Shown: positions 34,372-44,165, numbered from the stretch's first letter. The stretch is DNA of 64,000 bases from CAZMNY01 sp964567745 (GCA_964567745.1 CAZMNY010000009.1:138764-202763); one strand, 5' to 3'. Numbers and translations: made by a program. Notes: a model not told the origin generated them from the sequence alone.

Positions 34372-36207
34372 CTATCGACGACCGCTTTCGAGATAGGCCA
34401 AGACGAGCGCGATGTCGGCCGGAGTGATACCGCTAATGCGGCTCGCTTGATCGAGGCTTGCCGGGCGAATGCGTCCGAGCTTCTCACGTGCTTCGTTACG
34501 CAATGAGGCAACGTGCTCGTAATCGAACGATTCCGGAATGCTCTTCTCGGCCAAGCGCCGCTGGCGATCGATTTGCTGCTGCTGTCGTTGGACGTAACCA
34601 GCGTACTTCACATCGAACACAACTTGCTCAGCGACGTCAGGCGCCGCGTCGGCTAAACGGGGCTCGCGCGCCACGAGCGACTCCCAGTCCGATTCAGGAC
34701 GACGAAGCCACTTGGTGAGAGTGACGCCTTCCGATGTGGTCTGTTCGATCATCTTCGTAAATTGCTCGACCGAGTCGACTTTGGCCTGCAGGCGGTCCAT
34801 GCGAGCTTTGCCGACGAGCCCCGAATCGTATGCGAGCGGAGTCAATCGCCGATCGGCGTTATCTTGGCGGAGCAGGAGCCGGTGCTCAGCGCGGCTCGTA
34901 AACATTCGGTACGGTTCATCCACACCGCAGGTTACCAGGTCGTCGATCAACACGCCGATATAGCCTTGGTCTCGGCTGAGCACGAGCGGGCTTGAATCAC
35001 GCTCGGCAAATGCGGCGTTGGCACCTGCAATCAAACCTTGCGCGCCCGCTTCTTCGTAGCCCGTCGTCCCGTTGATTTGCCCGGCGAAATAGAGTCCTGC
35101 GACCGACTTGGTTTCTAGAGTCGGCTTGAGTTGATCGGGTGGACAAAAATCGTATTCAACGGCGTAGCCGTACCGCATGATCTGTGCGTTTTCGAGGCCG
35201 GGCACTAGCCGCAACATTTGATCCTGGACATCGCGCGGCAAGCTAGTCGAGATCCCGTTGACATAAACCTCGTGAGTCGCTCGCCCTTCTGGCTCAAGGA
35301 ACAACTGATGGTGGTCGCGGTCGGCGAAGCGAACCACTTTGTCTTCAATCGACGGACAGTAACGCGGACCGCTTGAATCAATTTGCCCGCTATACATCGG
35401 CGCGCGCTGCAAGTTGTCGCGTATGATCGAATGGACTTGGTCGTTTGTGTAGGTGATCCAACACGAGAGCTGCTCGGTTGTGATCGCATCATTGAGAAAT
35501 GAAAACGGCTGCGGCGTCTCGTCTCCGGGCTGCTCTTCGGTCTTGGAAAAATCGATAGTGCGTCCGTTCAGTCTCGGCGGCGTGCCGGTCTTGAAGCGTT
35601 CGAGCCGAAAGCCGAACCGTTTGAGCGCCGAGCTGATGCCGCCCGTCGTGCCTTCGCCGGCTCGGCCGCCTTTGGTTTGAGCTTCACCGGTGTGCATCAC
35701 CGCCTGCAAGAACGTGCCGGTCGTCAGCACAACTCGCTGGGCGGTATACAGAGCGCCGCCCGCGACCTGCACGCCCGTCGTCTTCCAAGTTCCGTCAGGC
35801 CGCTGATCGGCGAGAATGTCGAGCACCACTTCTTGTCGAAGGTGCAGGTTCTCCTGCGATTCCACTCGCAACTTGACATCGTGTTGATACGCCCGCTTAT
35901 CGGCTTGTGCACGGGGACTGTGCATCGCAGGCCCCTTGCGCCGATTGAGCAGACGGAACTGAATGCCCGTGGCGTCCGTGGCTTCTCCCATCACTCCGCC
36001 GAGCGCGTCGATTTCGCGAACGATCTGCCCCTTCGCAACACCTCCGATTGCCGGATTGCAGCTCATTTGAGCCACGGTATCGACGTTGGTGGTGAGCAGC
36101 GCTGTCTTGGTGCCGAGCCGCGCCGAGGCCATCGCGGCTTCCACGCCCGCATGGCCTGCGCCGACGACAATGACGTCGTAGCGATAGGAGGGTGCAACGT
36201 TCATCAA
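34372..36207 (-). CDS. mnmG: tRNA uridine 5-carboxymethylaminomethyl modification enzyme MnmG (GidA)
   Basis: 611 residues, normal for MnmG. The FAD fold YDVIVVGAGHAGVEAAMA opens the protein, followed by the family signatures MSCNPAIGGVAKGQIVREID and LNRRKGPAMHSPRAQADK. GQINGTTGYEEAGAQGLIAG and the C-terminal helical domain (ISGITPADIALVLAYLE) are intact. With MnmE (not in the window) it modifies the wobble uridine of several tRNAs. It follows the small cytochrome gene by 21 nt on the same strand and may be co-transcribed with it. Confidence 0.97.
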   Translation of the reverse strand: MMNVAPSYRYDVIVVGAGHAGVEAAMASARLGTKTALLTTNVDTVAQMSCNPAIGGVAKGQIVREIDALGGVMGEATDATGIQFRLLNRRKGPAMHSPRAQADKRAYQHDVKLRVESQENLHLRQEVVLDILADQRPDGTWKTTGVQVAGGALYTAQRVVLTTGTFLQAVMHTGEAQTKGGRAGEGTTGGISSALKRFGFRLERFKTGTPPRLNGRTIDFSKTEEQPGDETPQPFSFLNDAITTEQLSCWITYTNDQVHSIIRDNLQRAPMYSGQIDSSGPRYCPSIEDKVVRFADRDHHQLFLEPEGRATHEVYVNGISTSLPRDVQDQMLRLVPGLENAQIMRYGYAVEYDFCPPDQLKPTLETKSVAGLYFAGQINGTTGYEEAGAQGLIAGANAAFAERDSSPLVLSRDQGYIGVLIDDLVTCGVDEPYRMFTSRAEHRLLLRQDNADRRLTPLAYDSGLVGKARMDRLQAKVDSVEQFTKMIEQTTSEGVTLTKWLRRPESDWESLVAREPRLADAAPDVAEQVVFDVKYAGYVQRQQQQIDRQRRLAEKSIPESFDYEHVASLRNEAREKLGRIRPASLDQASRISGITPADIALVLAYLESGRR

Positions 36208-36228
36208 AGCCGTATCAAATCCTCGCGG

Positions 36229-36606
36229 CTATTTCTTATGGACCATGTGGCAAGCTTTGCAGTTAGCCGCTTTGCCCAGCTTGGCGCCGGCACCCGCTTT
36301 GCCTTGCTGAACGCCCTTGGCTGCGGCCAACAGCGCATCGCATTTGGCTTTCCAGCTCTTCGCATCACCTTTGTGCGGCTTCTGTTTTGACATGTCGGTC
36401 AACATCGCGATCAGCGTCTTGACCTCTTCCTTCTTGGCCTTGCCGCGCGCCACTTTCTTGCACAGGTCGCCCTTAAACCCCTTTTTCATCACGTCTTCAA
36501 TCGAGTACTTAAACTTCTTGTCCTTGTCGTCATCGGCCTGTGAGGCAACGCAAGTGAACGACAACACAACGAGACAACTGGCGACACATAGCAGCATGCG
36601 ATTCAT
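36229..36606 (-). CDS. Small periplasmic c-type cytochrome (c'-like)
   Basis: 125 residues. A signal peptide (MLLCVASCLVVLSFTCVASQA) precedes a Lys-rich helical protein that ends in a single haem-binding motif, C116-K-A-C119-H120, five residues from the C-terminus. A four-helix protein with CxxCH near the end is the layout of cytochrome c' and related class II cytochromes. It is shorter than typical cytochrome c' (about 130-150 with signal). Function is unknown: electron carrier or gas-binding protein. It is likely transcribed with mnmG. Confidence 0.8.
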   Translation of the reverse strand: MNRMLLCVASCLVVLSFTCVASQADDDKDKKFKYSIEDVMKKGFKGDLCKKVARGKAKKEEVKTLIAMLTDMSKQKPHKGDAKSWKAKCDALLAAAKGVQQGKAGAGAKLGKAANCKACHMVHKK

Positions 36607-36859
36607 TTTGGATCCTTCATTGTATTGTACTCAAACTCAACATTCGCGGTACCAAATCACGGCTCGTCCTCAGCCCAGGCACCAGAGCATGATAGCAAGC
36701 GAACGCGGCATCCGCACATCTTGGCGAGCGATATACAAACTCGACAAGCTTGCACCAGCAAGGAAAATTGCGTGTAGATTCACTCGTTCAATGGTCCAAA
36801 AAACCATTTTGTCCATTGATCACGGGCTAGATCTCAGCACTCTAACTGCCCTCGATTTT

Positions 36860-37042
36860 CTAAGTCGCGGAGTCGTTTTCAAATTGCTGCCGCTCGTACT
36901 CGTCGAGCAATCGCTGCAGAGCATCGTCGTTGCGAGTTGAGTTGGTGGTGATTCCGCCGTAGTTCAATTTCAAGCTCCTCTGTTTCGAAGTGCGTTCCTG
37001 AGACGCGCTAATCTTGAATTCAGGTTGGCCTAACGAGGCCAA
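36860..37042 (-). CDS. Possible small protein of 60 residues
   Basis: The frame from TTG 37042 to TAG 36860 has codon use like the neighbouring genes and a plausible amphipathic end (DDALQRLLDEYERQQFEND). An in-frame TGA six codons upstream limits the length. No Shine-Dalgarno sequence is visible and I recognise no family. The remaining gap on each side (36607-36859 and 37043-37116) shows nothing further. Confidence 0.4.
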   Translation of the reverse strand: MASLGQPEFKISASQERTSKQRSLKLNYGGITTNSTRNDDALQRLLDEYERQQFENDSAT

Positions 37043-37116
37043 GATCGGTTGATCTCGTCATTATTGGACGACGCTGAAACGCGACAACCGGTCGCGACCG
37101 CGAGAACCCGCTTAGC

Positions 37117-38010
37117 TCACTCATTCCCGCTGGCAACGCGGTTCGTAACCGCGTCATAGAGTTCGCGGCTCAACGGTCCTTTTGCGGCCGCGGTCACATT
37201 GTCGGCCAAGTGAGCGAGGTCGCTTGTGCCGACGATAATGGTATCGCAATGCGGGTTCGTAAGCGTGTATCGAAGAATCAGCTCGGCGCGACGCATGTCG
37301 GCGGGAAGAACTTCATCCAATTTGGCTCGCGCCCAAACGTCGTTGAGTGCGGGGCGTTGAATTTCGGCGTCCGGTCCGCCATGGGCGATGCCGCCGCGAA
37401 TGATGACGCCGGCACCCGACTCCGCCGCTCGCGAAATCAGCTCGTGATGTTGGTTCGCGAGGCATGAATAGGGAATCTGAAATGTGTCGAACAGATTCAG
37501 CTCAATCAAGCCCGGCAAATGGGGCAGCGAGCTCGATGCGCCGAAGAATCGAATCAGACCTTGATCGCGAAACTCAATCAGCAGTTCAATAAGTCCTTCG
37601 CGCTGCAAGGTCGTCGCGTCTCCACCGTGAAACTGCAGCAGATCGACGTAGTCGGTTCGCAGTCGCTTGAGGCTTGACTCGATGTTCCGTCGGATCACAT
37701 CCTTCGACCAGACATGTTTGATCTCAATGTGATCTTCATGTTGGACATATGCGCAGCCACACTTGGTCGCAAGATAAAACTCGTCGCGCCGCGCACTGAT
37801 GTATCGGCCGATCCGATGTTCGCTGACGCCGTAATCGGGCGACGTGTCGATGAAGTTGACGCCCGCGTCGAGGACCGAGTTGAGCAGTTCGTCCGCGGCT
37901 TCTTCGTCAACGACTCGGACGCCCCAAGTATTTGGGCCGCGAATGCCCATGCTGCCGAAGCCGAGTCGGGTCACTTCAAGGCCCGTTTGGCCAAGCGATG
38001 TTGTCAACAT
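37117..38010 (-). CDS. Aldo/keto reductase
   Basis: 297 residues from ATG 38010 (MLTTSLGQTGLEVTRLGFG); 25 further codons are open upstream but look unstructured. The catalytic tetrad of the family is visible: Asp and Tyr in NFIDTSPDYGVSEHRIG, Lys in FYLATKCG and His in VDLLQFHGGD. The C-terminal NADPH-binding segment NPHCDTIIVGTSDLAHL is present. It is a TIM-barrel oxidoreductase for aldehydes or sugars; substrate unknown. It lies 96 nt downstream of the SNF2 gene on the same strand. Confidence 0.92.
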   Translation of the reverse strand: MLTTSLGQTGLEVTRLGFGSMGIRGPNTWGVRVVDEEAADELLNSVLDAGVNFIDTSPDYGVSEHRIGRYISARRDEFYLATKCGCAYVQHEDHIEIKHVWSKDVIRRNIESSLKRLRTDYVDLLQFHGGDATTLQREGLIELLIEFRDQGLIRFFGASSSLPHLPGLIELNLFDTFQIPYSCLANQHHELISRAAESGAGVIIRGGIAHGGPDAEIQRPALNDVWARAKLDEVLPADMRRAELILRYTLTNPHCDTIIVGTSDLAHLADNVTAAAKGPLSRELYDAVTNRVASGNE

Positions 38011-38106
38011 AATAGGATCCGCGGTGGCTGGGGTTCCACTCAAAGGCACGTGGACGTCGATGTGATAGACGAAGCGAATCGACAACTCGGACGGGCGGAA
38101 CCTTCA

Positions 38107-39978
38107 TCAGGCCGCGCGGCTTTCTCCATCTTCGCCTTCATTCTCACCACTCGCGTTTTCGCTGTCACTATCCGAGCCCTGATCTTTAGTCGAATTTGAC
38201 TTGAGGTTGAAGAGGCCAAAAATCTCTTTGTTTGAAAGACCCGTTGTGCGAGGGTCGCCCGTGTTGGAGAGAATCATCTCAAACAGCTCGCGTTTCTCTT
38301 CGAGGACTTGGTGGATCCGCTCCTCAATGGTCTCGGTCATCATCATCCGAGTCACGGTCACCGGGCCGGCGGCGCCGATGCGATGGGCGCGGTTGATCGC
38401 CTGATCCTCGACGGCCGGATTCCACCATCGATCGAACAAGAATACGTACTGACAGAATTGCAGGTTGAGCCCCACACTTCCGGCGCCGTAACTCATCAAC
38501 AAGACGTTCTTGCTCGGATCGTTTCGAAATTGATCGATGATCGCGTCTCGCTGACGACTGGGAATCTTGCCGTGATATTCCAGCACGCCCATGTCAGGCA
38601 ACCCGTCGCGGATTTGATAGAGCGACTGCACCCATTGGCTGAAAATAATCGCCTTGTGCCCGCTCGCGGCGACCTCGCCAAGATCTGCTTGTAGCCGTTC
38701 TAACTTGCTGCTCGCTTTTGTCGTCGGGTCAAAATTGCAAATCTGTTTGAGACGCAGCACAAGTTGAAAGACGTGTTGAATCGTGAGTTCGTCGCCCAAC
38801 TCGGTCAGGCGAACTACACCTTCGTCTTCGGCAATCCGGTAAGTCGCCCACTGTTCGGGCGTGAGTGTGAGTTCAGCGTCGCGATACATTTTGGGCGGCA
38901 GATCTTTCAGGACCATATTCTTCGTTCGCCGCACAATGAAATCGCCAACAGCCTTTCCCATGCGTCTCGGCGACATCTCCGATCGCAATTGCCCCGGCGA
39001 GACAAAATCAAAAATACCAACCAAATCTTCCGGGCTGTTCTCAACGGGAGTTCCGGTCAACGCCCAACTACGGGATCTAGGAATCGCTTTGACAACTTGA
39101 CTCGTCGTGCTCGACTTGTTCTTGATGCGTTGAGCTTCATCTAGTACGACAAGATCGAAATGCCGAGACTCGTCGTTCACCAGATCTCGATCGCGCATCA
39201 AGAGTTCATAATTCGCGATGACGACCGGCGTCTCCTGCCGCGCCCATTGGAACTCGCGACGATTTCGATCACCTTCAATCACACCGACCGGCGTCTCCGG
39301 TGCCCAAAGACTGAATTCTCGCATCCAATTCGTGACAAGCGGCTTTGGGCAAACCAAAAGCACGCGACGCAGTTCGCCGGCCATTAGCAACAGGCGAATC
39401 GTTGTGATGGCTTGCATCGTCTTCCCCAGGCCCATCTCGTCGGCCATGACGGCGGCGAAGCGAGTGTAGAGGAAGGCAATGCCCTCATACTGATACGGGA
39501 ACGGATCGAACGGAAAACGCACCTCGCCCGTCGAGACGATGTGCTCCAAAGGCGGCTGCAAAACGTAGAACAGCCGATCCTCCAGCTTCACAATATCGGC
39601 CGGTGGTGCCAGACGCGTGCTTGAATTTGGCTTCGGCGAACGAGACGGCGGCCTCTTCGCAGATTGCTTCACCAGTTCAGTCAAGCGCGCCGGGGAAGCC
39701 GTCTCAGGAAATGTAAAGCCGACGGTTCGAACCGGTGGGGCCTTAATCTGCATCGAGACGGATTTGAGCGATGAAGCTGCCCCAAAGCGTTCCGATTCGA
39801 CATCCACTTTGACTCGCCGATTGGCCGCGCCAATCATACCAGTCGCGAAGACCTTGACTCGCAAATCCAAGCGTGCTCGGGCGAGCTTTGGCGGGTCCGA
39901 CTCGAGCGACCAAGTCTCCACGTCCACCGTAGGCGGGTCAACGGATGGGCTGGTCTCTCGCGGTGATTCAGAGTTCAT
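38107..39978 (-). CDS. SNF2-family DNA-dependent ATPase/helicase
   Basis: 623 residues from ATG 39978; 39999 is an alternative. Helicase motifs appear in order: motif I ADEMGLGKTMQAI, II VVLDEAQRIKN, III ALTGTPVENS, IV IIFSQWVQSL, V LLMSYGAGSVGLNLQ and VI DQAINRAHRIG. The N-terminal 150 residues have no known domain. Bacterial SNF2 proteins remodel or translocate on DNA or displace RNA polymerase (RapA type). This one is shorter than RapA. The acidic C-terminus (GEDGES) follows the last motif. It is encoded 85 nt downstream of a hypothetical gene that probably shares its transcript. Confidence 0.94.
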   Translation of the reverse strand: MNSESPRETSPSVDPPTVDVETWSLESDPPKLARARLDLRVKVFATGMIGAANRRVKVDVESERFGAASSLKSVSMQIKAPPVRTVGFTFPETASPARLTELVKQSAKRPPSRSPKPNSSTRLAPPADIVKLEDRLFYVLQPPLEHIVSTGEVRFPFDPFPYQYEGIAFLYTRFAAVMADEMGLGKTMQAITTIRLLLMAGELRRVLLVCPKPLVTNWMREFSLWAPETPVGVIEGDRNRREFQWARQETPVVIANYELLMRDRDLVNDESRHFDLVVLDEAQRIKNKSSTTSQVVKAIPRSRSWALTGTPVENSPEDLVGIFDFVSPGQLRSEMSPRRMGKAVGDFIVRRTKNMVLKDLPPKMYRDAELTLTPEQWATYRIAEDEGVVRLTELGDELTIQHVFQLVLRLKQICNFDPTTKASSKLERLQADLGEVAASGHKAIIFSQWVQSLYQIRDGLPDMGVLEYHGKIPSRQRDAIIDQFRNDPSKNVLLMSYGAGSVGLNLQFCQYVFLFDRWWNPAVEDQAINRAHRIGAAGPVTVTRMMMTETIEERIHQVLEEKRELFEMILSNTGDPRTTGLSNKEIFGLFNLKSNSTKDQGSDSDSENASGENEGEDGESRAA

Positions 39979-40084
39979 TGCTCTTAAGTTTCTTCGCACA
40001 ATGAATGGTGCTCATGGCAACACACCGAACAGCCAGCGGCGCGCCGGCAACAACCGAACCGTCATGCCAACGACGAAGCGGGTG

Positions 40085-40705
40085 TTATCGCTTCCCGCGT
40101 TTAGCTTCGTCCACCGCTTCGCGAATCCGCCCGAACGGCTCAGCAAGATCGAGCGAGCAACAAGATTCCCAGGCGGCTTGAATCGAACCGACATCGTTCG
40201 CATAGTCAGCTTGAACCGAAACCGATTGGCCTCCGATCGTGAATCGCCTGGCCCCGGAGAGCCCGGCATGATCGTGGGCCGCATCGACGCGGTACTGCCT
40301 GTCGCGACGATCGTCCGCCTCGCGAGTGTCTCCAGCTTGCTCGTCATCCTCATCAGCATTCGATTCAACTCGCCCAGGCGCAGAATCGACGAGGACAACG
40401 GGACACGGAATGAACGGCCTGACCGACATGACAGAATCGTGATCCGTGCAAACGAACGCCGGCTTGAGTTTTGATTTCTTAACCAGGGTTTGCCCGATTT
40501 GCTCGCCGTACATGAACGGTTCAAGTGTTGGGCCGAAAAGGATCTGCTGGGCGCGATTAGGCTTGACGGGCGCGGTGCAGTGAAATTCGAGAGGTCGACC
40601 GACTGCGTTGAGGACCAAATATCCGCCGACCAAACCGTGATCGGCGGCGCTGACAACCGTCAAGAACCCTATCGATGACAATGACTTGGATCCGCTAGCA
40701 CTCAT
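40085..40705 (-). CDS. Conserved-looking hypothetical protein
   Basis: 206 residues with no signal peptide or membrane helix. The N-terminal part (VVSAADHGLVGGYLVLNAVG and RPLEFHCTAPVKPNRAQQIL) has normal globular composition. The middle (about 120-150) is Asp/Arg-rich and probably disordered. I do not recognise a family. A second frame over the same region (40012-40656) is Arg/Ser-rich and is a shadow. Its position 85 nt upstream of the SNF2 gene on the same strand suggests shared expression. Confidence 0.7.
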   Translation of the reverse strand: MSASGSKSLSSIGFLTVVSAADHGLVGGYLVLNAVGRPLEFHCTAPVKPNRAQQILFGPTLEPFMYGEQIGQTLVKKSKLKPAFVCTDHDSVMSVRPFIPCPVVLVDSAPGRVESNADEDDEQAGDTREADDRRDRQYRVDAAHDHAGLSGARRFTIGGQSVSVQADYANDVGSIQAAWESCCSLDLAEPFGRIREAVDEAKRGKR

Positions 40706-40800
40706 AGGCTGGTAAAACTCGTTGTGGGTTGAGCCGGTGGAATCATTCGTTTTTGACCGACAAGTCCTCGATGTATTTTTCGCTGGGCCGGTCGTTACGC

Positions 40801-40888
40801 GCAGGGCCTGACGTTGCTGCGCAGGGCCTTACGTTGCTGCGCAGGGCCTTACGTTGCTGCGCGGGGCCTTACGTTGCTGCGCGGGGCG
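40801..40888. repeat. 20-bp tandem repeat, about 4.4 copies
   Basis: The unit ACGTTGCTGCGCAGGGCCTT is repeated head to tail with single-base changes (CAGGG to CGGGG in the later copies). It lies in a divergent intergenic region and has no coding role that I can see. Confidence 0.9.
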
Positions 40889-41211
40889 ACGCGCCTCCTA
40901 GTGAAGACGTAACGGCGCTATTGATGCATCGGGTGACAACGCCGGTTGACTTTAACAACGACAAAAAGTGTGCGGGCAAGCCGGGCGATTTGGGCTAGGC
41001 AGGGATTAGCGGCTGTCGCGATTTGCAGCGCGCCTTCCTAGCTCGAAATACTGAAGTTTCTAACCGTACGGAGGCGAGTCGCGCATCGAATTCTCGCGTA
41101 GAGAGATAGGGAAGGTGCAGTTGGATTTGTTTCTCGACCTTAACGTCGCACGAACATGCAAGCCGAATTCCTGCTTTCGCGCGAAGTTTATTGGCCCCTG
41201 CGGGCGGATGC

Positions 41212-41239
41212 TCGACAAGAGTCGCGCATTGTCTATACT
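41212..41239 (+). promoter_or_regulatory. Probable sigma-70 promoter
   Basis: TCGACA (41212-41217) and TATACT (41234-41239) are separated by 16 nt, each one mismatch from consensus. The expected transcription start near 41246 would give a leader of about 30 nt before the start codon at 41276. Confidence 0.6.
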
Positions 41240-41275
41240 GGAACTCGTTCCATCGTCGAGGAGACTTCAAGAGAT

Positions 41276-41722
41276 ATGACACAAGACTCGCAGCAAGCCC
41301 CTGTCTTTCGCATTGATGTCACTACCGACTCGAGCTCCAACGAACCAGTTTCAGCAAACGGAATCGTTGTTGAGTTACTTCAGCGACTTTTGGAAACCCA
41401 GGAAAGACAGGTTGAGTTACTCGAAGACCTCTCGTCTCAACTCTCCTCGGCACAGCGTCAGCGATCGATCGAGTTGAATCAGTGGCGTGAAGCGAATCCC
41501 GAGTTATCACGAGCGTGTCGCGTTTCGGCCGAAGCGCTGAGCCGCGTGCAAGCTGAGTTTCTTCGCACGTTGACCGAAGAGGTGCTCGATAGTGAAGAGC
41601 ACTTGGTTGAAGGCGAATTCATGCTGAATGAGTTTGTCGATCGCTTTGGCCCTCGACTGGCCCATCTCAATGGCGTGCTTCAAGTTCTCTCGCAACTGAG
41701 CGCAGCCCCGGCGACAACCTAA
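41276..41722 (+). CDS. Small coiled-coil hypothetical protein
   Basis: 148 residues from ATG 41276, with AAGAG just upstream and a promoter at 41212. The sequence is acidic and helical. A heptad-like stretch (VVELLQRLLETQERQVELLE) at about residues 31-50 predicts a coiled coil, and the C-terminal part (LVEGEFMLNEFVDRFGPRLA) is again helical. No signal, membrane segment or catalytic motif is seen and I recognise no family. A scaffold or regulator is possible but not shown. Confidence 0.72.
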   Translation: MTQDSQQAPVFRIDVTTDSSSNEPVSANGIVVELLQRLLETQERQVELLEDLSSQLSSAQRQRSIELNQWREANPELSRACRVSAEALSRVQAEFLRTLTEEVLDSEEHLVEGEFMLNEFVDRFGPRLAHLNGVLQVLSQLSAAPATT

Positions 41723-41839
41723 CTGTCGTCGGCTGTCGTGTAGTCGTCCGAAATGTCGTCGGCTGTGCGATTTGCAGGAAATTCGCGGACATGAGCAATC
41801 AGCGGTCTCGAATTTGAGTCGAGCCCCAGGCGGACTTTG

Positions 41840-42742
41840 ATGAGTTCAGCAGAACTTGTGGCGACCAACACTCGCGACGGAATCCGACTCGACGGGGCGA
41901 TGTGGGCGGCGACCGGCGAGCGTCAATGGGACATTGATGCGGCCATTCTTCTTCATGGCGTTGGCGGAAACTTCTACGGCGGCGGCCTTTTCGATCCACT
42001 AAGCGATCGACTTCGAGCTCGCGGCGTCGACGTGCTGCGCGTGAACACTCGCGGGCACGATGGGCATTATGTTGCCGGCACGGCCACGGGACGGCGCCAA
42101 TTGGGCGCTGCTTTCGAGATCGTCGATGAGTGCCGACTCGACATCGCCGCTTGGATTGGGTTTCTCGAGAAACGACAACGAGCCGCGACGGAATCCGAAT
42201 TGCCAATTCGGATTGCTTTGATCGGCCACAGTTTGGGGTCGGTGAAAGCAATTTACAGTCAAGCATGTGAACCTGACGACCGCATCGCGGCAGTGATTGC
42301 CTATTCGCCCGCGCGACTTTCGTATGAGCTCTTTATGACGAGTGAGAGTCGCGAGCCGTTCAGCCAATCGAGTGAAGAGGCAAAGCGAATGGTCGCCGAC
42401 CGGCGCGGAGAGCAATTATTCCAAACGAAGTTTCCATTTCCGATGTTGATGTCCGCTTTGGCTTATCTCGACAAATATGGACCTAAAGATCGATATGACT
42501 TTGTCAGGTACATCGCCGCCGTTGCTCCGCGAACCTTGCTGATGTTCGGGGAATTGGAATTGGCCAGTGGAGGCCCGGCATTCGCGGGTGTTCCGGATGT
42601 GATACGAGGTCTGGGTGATTTACCGGCGACGATCGAGATCGCGGAACTCGCCGAAGCCGACCATTTCTACACCGGCGTTCGGGACAAAGCGGCCGAATCG
42701 GTGGCTCAGTGGATGGGCGCTCAGTTCGAAATCGAGCGGTAG
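41840..42742 (+). CDS. Alpha/beta hydrolase
   Basis: 300 residues from ATG 41840. The oxyanion strand is AILLHGVGGNFYGG and the nucleophile elbow is IALIGHSLGSVKAI with Ser in GHSLGS. The acid is probably in MFGELELASGG and the base is His in EADHFYTGVRD, completing a Ser-Asp/Glu-His triad. The size fits serine esterases and peptidases of the S9/dienelactone-like class. There is no signal peptide. The substrate is unknown. It precedes the ten-gene block by 183 nt and may or may not belong to it. Confidence 0.85.
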   Translation: MSSAELVATNTRDGIRLDGAMWAATGERQWDIDAAILLHGVGGNFYGGGLFDPLSDRLRARGVDVLRVNTRGHDGHYVAGTATGRRQLGAAFEIVDECRLDIAAWIGFLEKRQRAATESELPIRIALIGHSLGSVKAIYSQACEPDDRIAAVIAYSPARLSYELFMTSESREPFSQSSEEAKRMVADRRGEQLFQTKFPFPMLMSALAYLDKYGPKDRYDFVRYIAAVAPRTLLMFGELELASGGPAFAGVPDVIRGLGDLPATIEIAELAEADHFYTGVRDKAAESVAQWMGAQFEIER

Positions 42743-42925
42743 CGAACGAGGCGGGATCGATTTCGCCTCTTGTTTCCGCCATTCGGCTCAGCTATTTTCA
42801 ATTGCCCACGCCTGCTTGGCGTTCCCACCTTCCTGACGCGAAGTCACCTCCCGAAAATCGGCTGACAGCCCGACGACTAGCGTCACTGATATCTCGAACA
42901 TTGACCACCCTCACGAGGCCCCCCG

Positions 42926-44053
42926 ATGAGCAATGCGGAATCATGTGTTGAATTGGAGACCGCAGTCACGGCAGCGCGCGAACGACTTGACGCCCATGCC
43001 GTGGAAACCGTGCAATGGCATTTTCACGACTCAACTGGCTGCCCCTTTTGGTTGGAGAAGAAGTCGGAGCTGAGTTTTGACCCGCTGACCGAAGTCAAAT
43101 GTTTCGAGGATTTGAAGAAGTTTCCCCTGTTCGAAGACGAATGGTTGCGCGGCGGCCCAGTCACTCGCTGGGTGCCGAAAGGTCTGGAAGGTAAACCGGT
43201 CTACGTTTTCGAAACCGGCGGCACAACGGGGATTCCGAAGAGCCGAATGGTTATTGAAGACCACTGGACTGACTATGAATTGTTCAGTGATACGTTGCCC
43301 GACAAGTACTTTCCCAAAGGCGCCAACTGGCTGATGCTCGGTCCATCGGGACCGCGTCGCCTTCGTCTGGCGGTCGAGCACCTGGCGCAGCATCGAGGCG
43401 GAATCTCGTTTTGCATCGACCTCGATCCGCGATGGGTCGTCAAACTGATCAAGAAGGGGTGGATGGAGCACCTCGAGGAATACAAGAAGCATTGTATCGA
43501 TCAAGCGATTACGATCCTCTCGGCTAATCACAACATCAAGTGCATGTTCGCCACCCCGAAACTGCTCGAGTCGATGTGCAATGCTTTGGAAGAGCAAGGC
43601 AAGTCGTTCGCCGATACCGGCATCACCGGCATCTTCTCCGGCGGCACCGAATTCACTCCCCAATGGACTCGATTCTGCGTGGAAGAGTTTTTCGGTGGAC
43701 CGCCGGAAGAGAGCGGGATCTTCATGACGCCGACGTACGGCAACACATTGATGGGACTGGCTTGCAGTAAGCCGGTTACCGCAGCTGAGAATTACAAAAT
43801 CAGTTACTACGCACCACAACCTCGAGCCGTAACCGAGGTCGTCAGTTTCGACGACCACAACGCGACCGTACCTTACGACGGGACAGGCCGAGTTAAGTTG
43901 ACGACGCTGACCAAAGAGCTATTCGTTCCCGGGTTCCTGGAGCGGGACGAAGGCGAACGCGAGGTGCCGTTCGATACCTATCCCTGGGACGGAGTCAGCG
44001 GAGTGCGCCCGTTTCACGAGATCGCGTCGGCCACGACGGTCGGCGTCTATTAA
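42926..44053 (+). CDS. LuxE/PaaK-like adenylate-forming enzyme
   Basis: 375 residues. The P-loop-like ATP motif is VFETGGTTGIPKSRMV (residues 94-109). A second adenylation signature is GITGIFSGGTEFTPQ with PTYGNTLMG for the A5/YGxT region. The length matches LuxE acyl-protein synthetases (about 370) better than PaaK aryl-CoA ligases (about 430), because the C-terminal hinge domain is short. It should activate a carboxylic acid as acyl-AMP and pass it to a thiol. A LuxC/ALDH-like reductase and an alcohol dehydrogenase follow, so the acid is probably reduced. Whether the substrate is fatty or aromatic is open. No luxAB is present. Confidence 0.72.
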   Translation: MSNAESCVELETAVTAARERLDAHAVETVQWHFHDSTGCPFWLEKKSELSFDPLTEVKCFEDLKKFPLFEDEWLRGGPVTRWVPKGLEGKPVYVFETGGTTGIPKSRMVIEDHWTDYELFSDTLPDKYFPKGANWLMLGPSGPRRLRLAVEHLAQHRGGISFCIDLDPRWVVKLIKKGWMEHLEEYKKHCIDQAITILSANHNIKCMFATPKLLESMCNALEEQGKSFADTGITGIFSGGTEFTPQWTRFCVEEFFGGPPEESGIFMTPTYGNTLMGLACSKPVTAAENYKISYYAPQPRAVTEVVSFDDHNATVPYDGTGRVKLTTLTKELFVPGFLERDEGEREVPFDTYPWDGVSGVRPFHEIASATTVGVY

Positions 44054-44165
44054 CGAATTTTGCAGCGATCTGCGCAAACGCGACGAGAGCACGATGAGGC
44101 TGCGCGTTTGTGGGAATGCGGCCGCAGTGGAAGAGTGAAAATTGAAGAATGCAAAATGAACAGCA

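Larger units (their letters stand above)
40706..41275. other. Divergent intergenic region, 570 nt
   Basis: It separates a minus-strand hypothetical gene from a plus-strand coiled-coil gene. It contains the 20-bp tandem repeat at 40801-40888 and the promoter at 41212-41239, listed separately. No open frame in it looks coding. Confidence 0.55.

Noticed and set aside
39730..39750. tRNA T-loop-like GGTTCGAACC
   Set aside because: It lies inside the SNF2 gene and no acceptor stem or anticodon arm can be drawn around it.
40012..40656. 214-codon minus-strand frame
   Set aside because: Its Arg/Ser/Thr-rich product is the shadow of the hypothetical protein at 40085-40705 in another frame.
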